Under the pieces are notes generated by a model, which did not search any database, was not told the origin of the DNA, and worked only from the letters and a program-made list of their open reading frames with translations. From contig CAUAJB010000089.1 of the NCBI GenBank assembly GCA_958429225.1, positions 1-5,615 of the forward strand: a stretch of 5,615 nt of DNA, written 5' to 3'. The DNA is from an uncultured Collinsella sp. Lineage in GTDB: Bacteria > Actinomycetota > Coriobacteriia > Coriobacteriales > Coriobacteriaceae. This document shows positions 4,686-5,615 of the stretch, in pieces (within the stretch, counting starts at the first letter, position 1; the number at the start of each line of letters is the position of its first letter). The translations under genes were made by a program, and so were the position numbers.

Positions 4686-4715
4686 TGAGCGGCAAGTTCC
4701 GGCTGATACGTTTTT
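4681..4715 (+). terminator. Possible attenuator hairpin in the leader of the AbiEi/DUF559-like gene
   Basis: TCAGC (4681-4685) pairs with GCTGA (4702-4706), and after a 4-base bulge CGG (4690-4692) pairs with CCG (4699-4701). TACG and then TTTTT (4711-4715) follow. The stem is short and bulged, so it would be a weak terminator. It sits just upstream of the AAGGAGG site, where a leader attenuator might lie. Confidence 0.2.
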
Positions 4716-4740
4716 GCTACCCAAAAGGAGGCGGTAGCTC

Positions 4741-5615
4741 ATGACCCATTGCAATGACCAACTCATCGACCAGCTGTTGAACCAAGCCGAACAAGAGGGA
4801 CGCTGTCTGATTCCCCCGAGCACGGCGATCCGAAAAGCGCTCCTTCGGCGCACCGGCAGCACGGTCGTCTCCCCCATGCCGGGACTGTTCGCGCGCAAAA
4901 TGCGCTGGGATGAGCTCAACCGGGCACAGCGTCATTGCGAGATTATTCGCGCCCTTGCGATCATCCACCCCGATTGGACCTTCTGCTCGTTTTCGGCAGC
5001 TTGCCTGCTGGGGCTCGAGGTCTCGTGGCGACACCTGAATGTCGTGCATGTCTGCAGCTCGACAAAGCCGTCGGCTCGTCCGGGCGCACATATTCAGCGG
5101 CACCAGATTGAGCCGGCCGGAGCAATACGCAGAGTCGGCATATCGGTAACGCCGCCTATCCAAACGGCCACAGATTGCCTGCTGCAAACTGGTTTTGCCG
5201 ACGGCATGCCCATTGCCGATTCGGCGATCCTAAAGCTCGGCCTTGCGCGGGAACAGCTGATGGAGGCCGTTGAGCAACGAGCGACTGCCCGCAATGGTCG
5301 TGCGATTCGCACCGCCCTCACAACGCTTCGATATGCCGACGCCCGCGCCGAGAGTGGCGGGGAATCGGTCGCCCGAGCCGCCATGATCGAGACCGGTTTT
5401 GCGCCCGACTGGCTTCAATACGAATTGACGGACCCCTTCGATTCGGCCAAGAGCATGCGAACAGATTTTGCCTGGGAGCGTCAAGCCAGGGAGCTCACGC
5501 TGGGCGAACTCGACGGGATTGTCAAATATACCGACCAGGCCATGTTAGCCGGACGCACCACCGCCGAGGCGCTCGTTGCCGAACGACAGCGCGAGGCGCA
5601 CCTATCGCTCTACGG
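4741..5615 (+). CDS. AbiEi-like/DUF559-like protein with PD-(D/E)XK-type C-terminus, cut by window edge
   Basis: ATG 4741 follows AAGGAGG (4725-4731) by 9 bases and an in-frame TAG at 4735, so the start is firm. The 291 visible residues run off the right edge. Residues about 5-75 resemble the N-terminal part of AbiEi-type antitoxin or regulator proteins, though without a clear helix-turn-helix to my eye. FCSFSAACLLGLEV (81-94) and IADSAILKLGL (158-168) match the pattern of actinobacterial proteins annotated as AbiEi- or DUF559-domain. The end carries SGGES (205-209), RTDFAW (240-245, D242) and GELDGIVKY (255-263, with E256, D258 and K262), a Vsr-like PD-(D/E)XK arrangement. Such proteins are often labelled type IV antitoxin-like, but no AbiEii partner is visible here. 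Coding is certain; function is uncertain. Confidence 0.8.
   Translation, partial: MTHCNDQLIDQLLNQAEQEGRCLIPPSTAIRKALLRRTGSTVVSPMPGLFARKMRWDELNRAQRHCEIIRALAIIHPDWTFCSFSAACLLGLEVSWRHLNVVHVCSSTKPSARPGAHIQRHQIEPAGAIRRVGISVTPPIQTATDCLLQTGFADGMPIADSAILKLGLAREQLMEAVEQRATARNGRAIRTALTTLRYADARAESGGESVARAAMIETGFAPDWLQYELTDPFDSAKSMRTDFAWERQARELTLGELDGIVKYTDQAMLAGRTTAEALVAERQREAHLSLY

Larger units (their letters stand above)
4458..4740. other. Non-coding stretch before the AbiEi/DUF559-like gene
   Basis: No supported gene lies here. The left part is A-T-rich with a CTTTTT-C-AAAAAG palindrome near 4528. The right part holds a hairpin: CCAAAATC (4632-4639) with GATTTTGG (4662-4669), and within it CAGGT (4639-4643) with ACCTG (4649-4653). 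A short direct repeat follows, then a possible attenuator. The promoter of the gene at 4741 must lie here, but I see no hexamer pair good enough to call. Confidence 0.5.

Noticed and set aside
4659..5187. Minus-strand open frames over the AbiEi/DUF559-like gene
   Set aside because: Shadows of a well-supported plus-strand gene with an AAGGAGG site and family motifs.
4741..5615. Complete AbiE type IV toxin-antitoxin operon
   Set aside because: Only the AbiEi-like gene is visible and the window ends inside it; no AbiEii nucleotidyltransferase can be seen.

Overview
The window is moderately GC-rich and has strong Gram-positive-type ribosome binding sites (AAGGAGG, AAAGGAAGGA). It carries orphan AAA ATPases with DUF4143- or DUF234-like ends and an AbiEi/DUF559-like protein. 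Together this suggests an actinobacterial chromosome, perhaps a gut Coriobacteriia such as Collinsella. That assignment is inferred from gene style only. No rRNA, tRNA, CRISPR array or insertion sequence was found.

Layout. (1) 1-551, minus strand: the 5' part of a DEDDh-type 3'-5' exonuclease gene, running off the left edge. (2) 552-909: non-coding, with a small hairpin in the exonuclease leader and a GC-rich, terminator-like hairpin on the minus strand. (3) 910-1236: a compact, unannotated module that looks like a complete type I toxin-antitoxin locus. It has a LexA/SOS-box-like palindrome, a promoter, a structured leader that hides the ribosome binding site, a 44-codon hydrophobic-basic peptide, and a convergent antisense RNA of about 85 nt with a good promoter and a textbook intrinsic terminator. 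Related sequence elements in inverted orientation lie at the predicted 5' ends of both RNAs. (4) 1279-2574 and 2760-4151, both minus strand: two unrelated orphan ATPases of the AAA_14/DUF4143 and ATPase_2/DUF234 types. Five 23-bp direct repeats precede the first, and a perfect 25-bp inverted repeat built from two copies of TATAGCTAGCTATA precedes the second. (5) 4274-4457: three tandem, hairpin-forming repeats of about 62 bp. (6) 4458-4740: non-coding, with a short direct repeat and hairpins. (7) 4741 to the right edge, plus strand: an AbiEi-like/DUF559-like protein with a PD-(D/E)XK-type C-terminus, cut by the window end.

How the parts may work together. The region looks like an accessory or defence-flavoured island. 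The most notable element is the 910-1236 module. LexA would repress a small membrane peptide, and the leader hairpin plus the antisense RNA would block its translation and stability. The logic resembles tisB/istR in Escherichia coli, and the convergent layout resembles the fst/par or txpA/ratA loci of Firmicutes, but I recognise no homology to any of them. The ATPase at 1279-2574 has no obvious terminator of its own before the antitoxin promoter, so its transcript may run into the antitoxin RNA and end at the same terminator. The regulatory claims come from reading the sequence and have not been tested.
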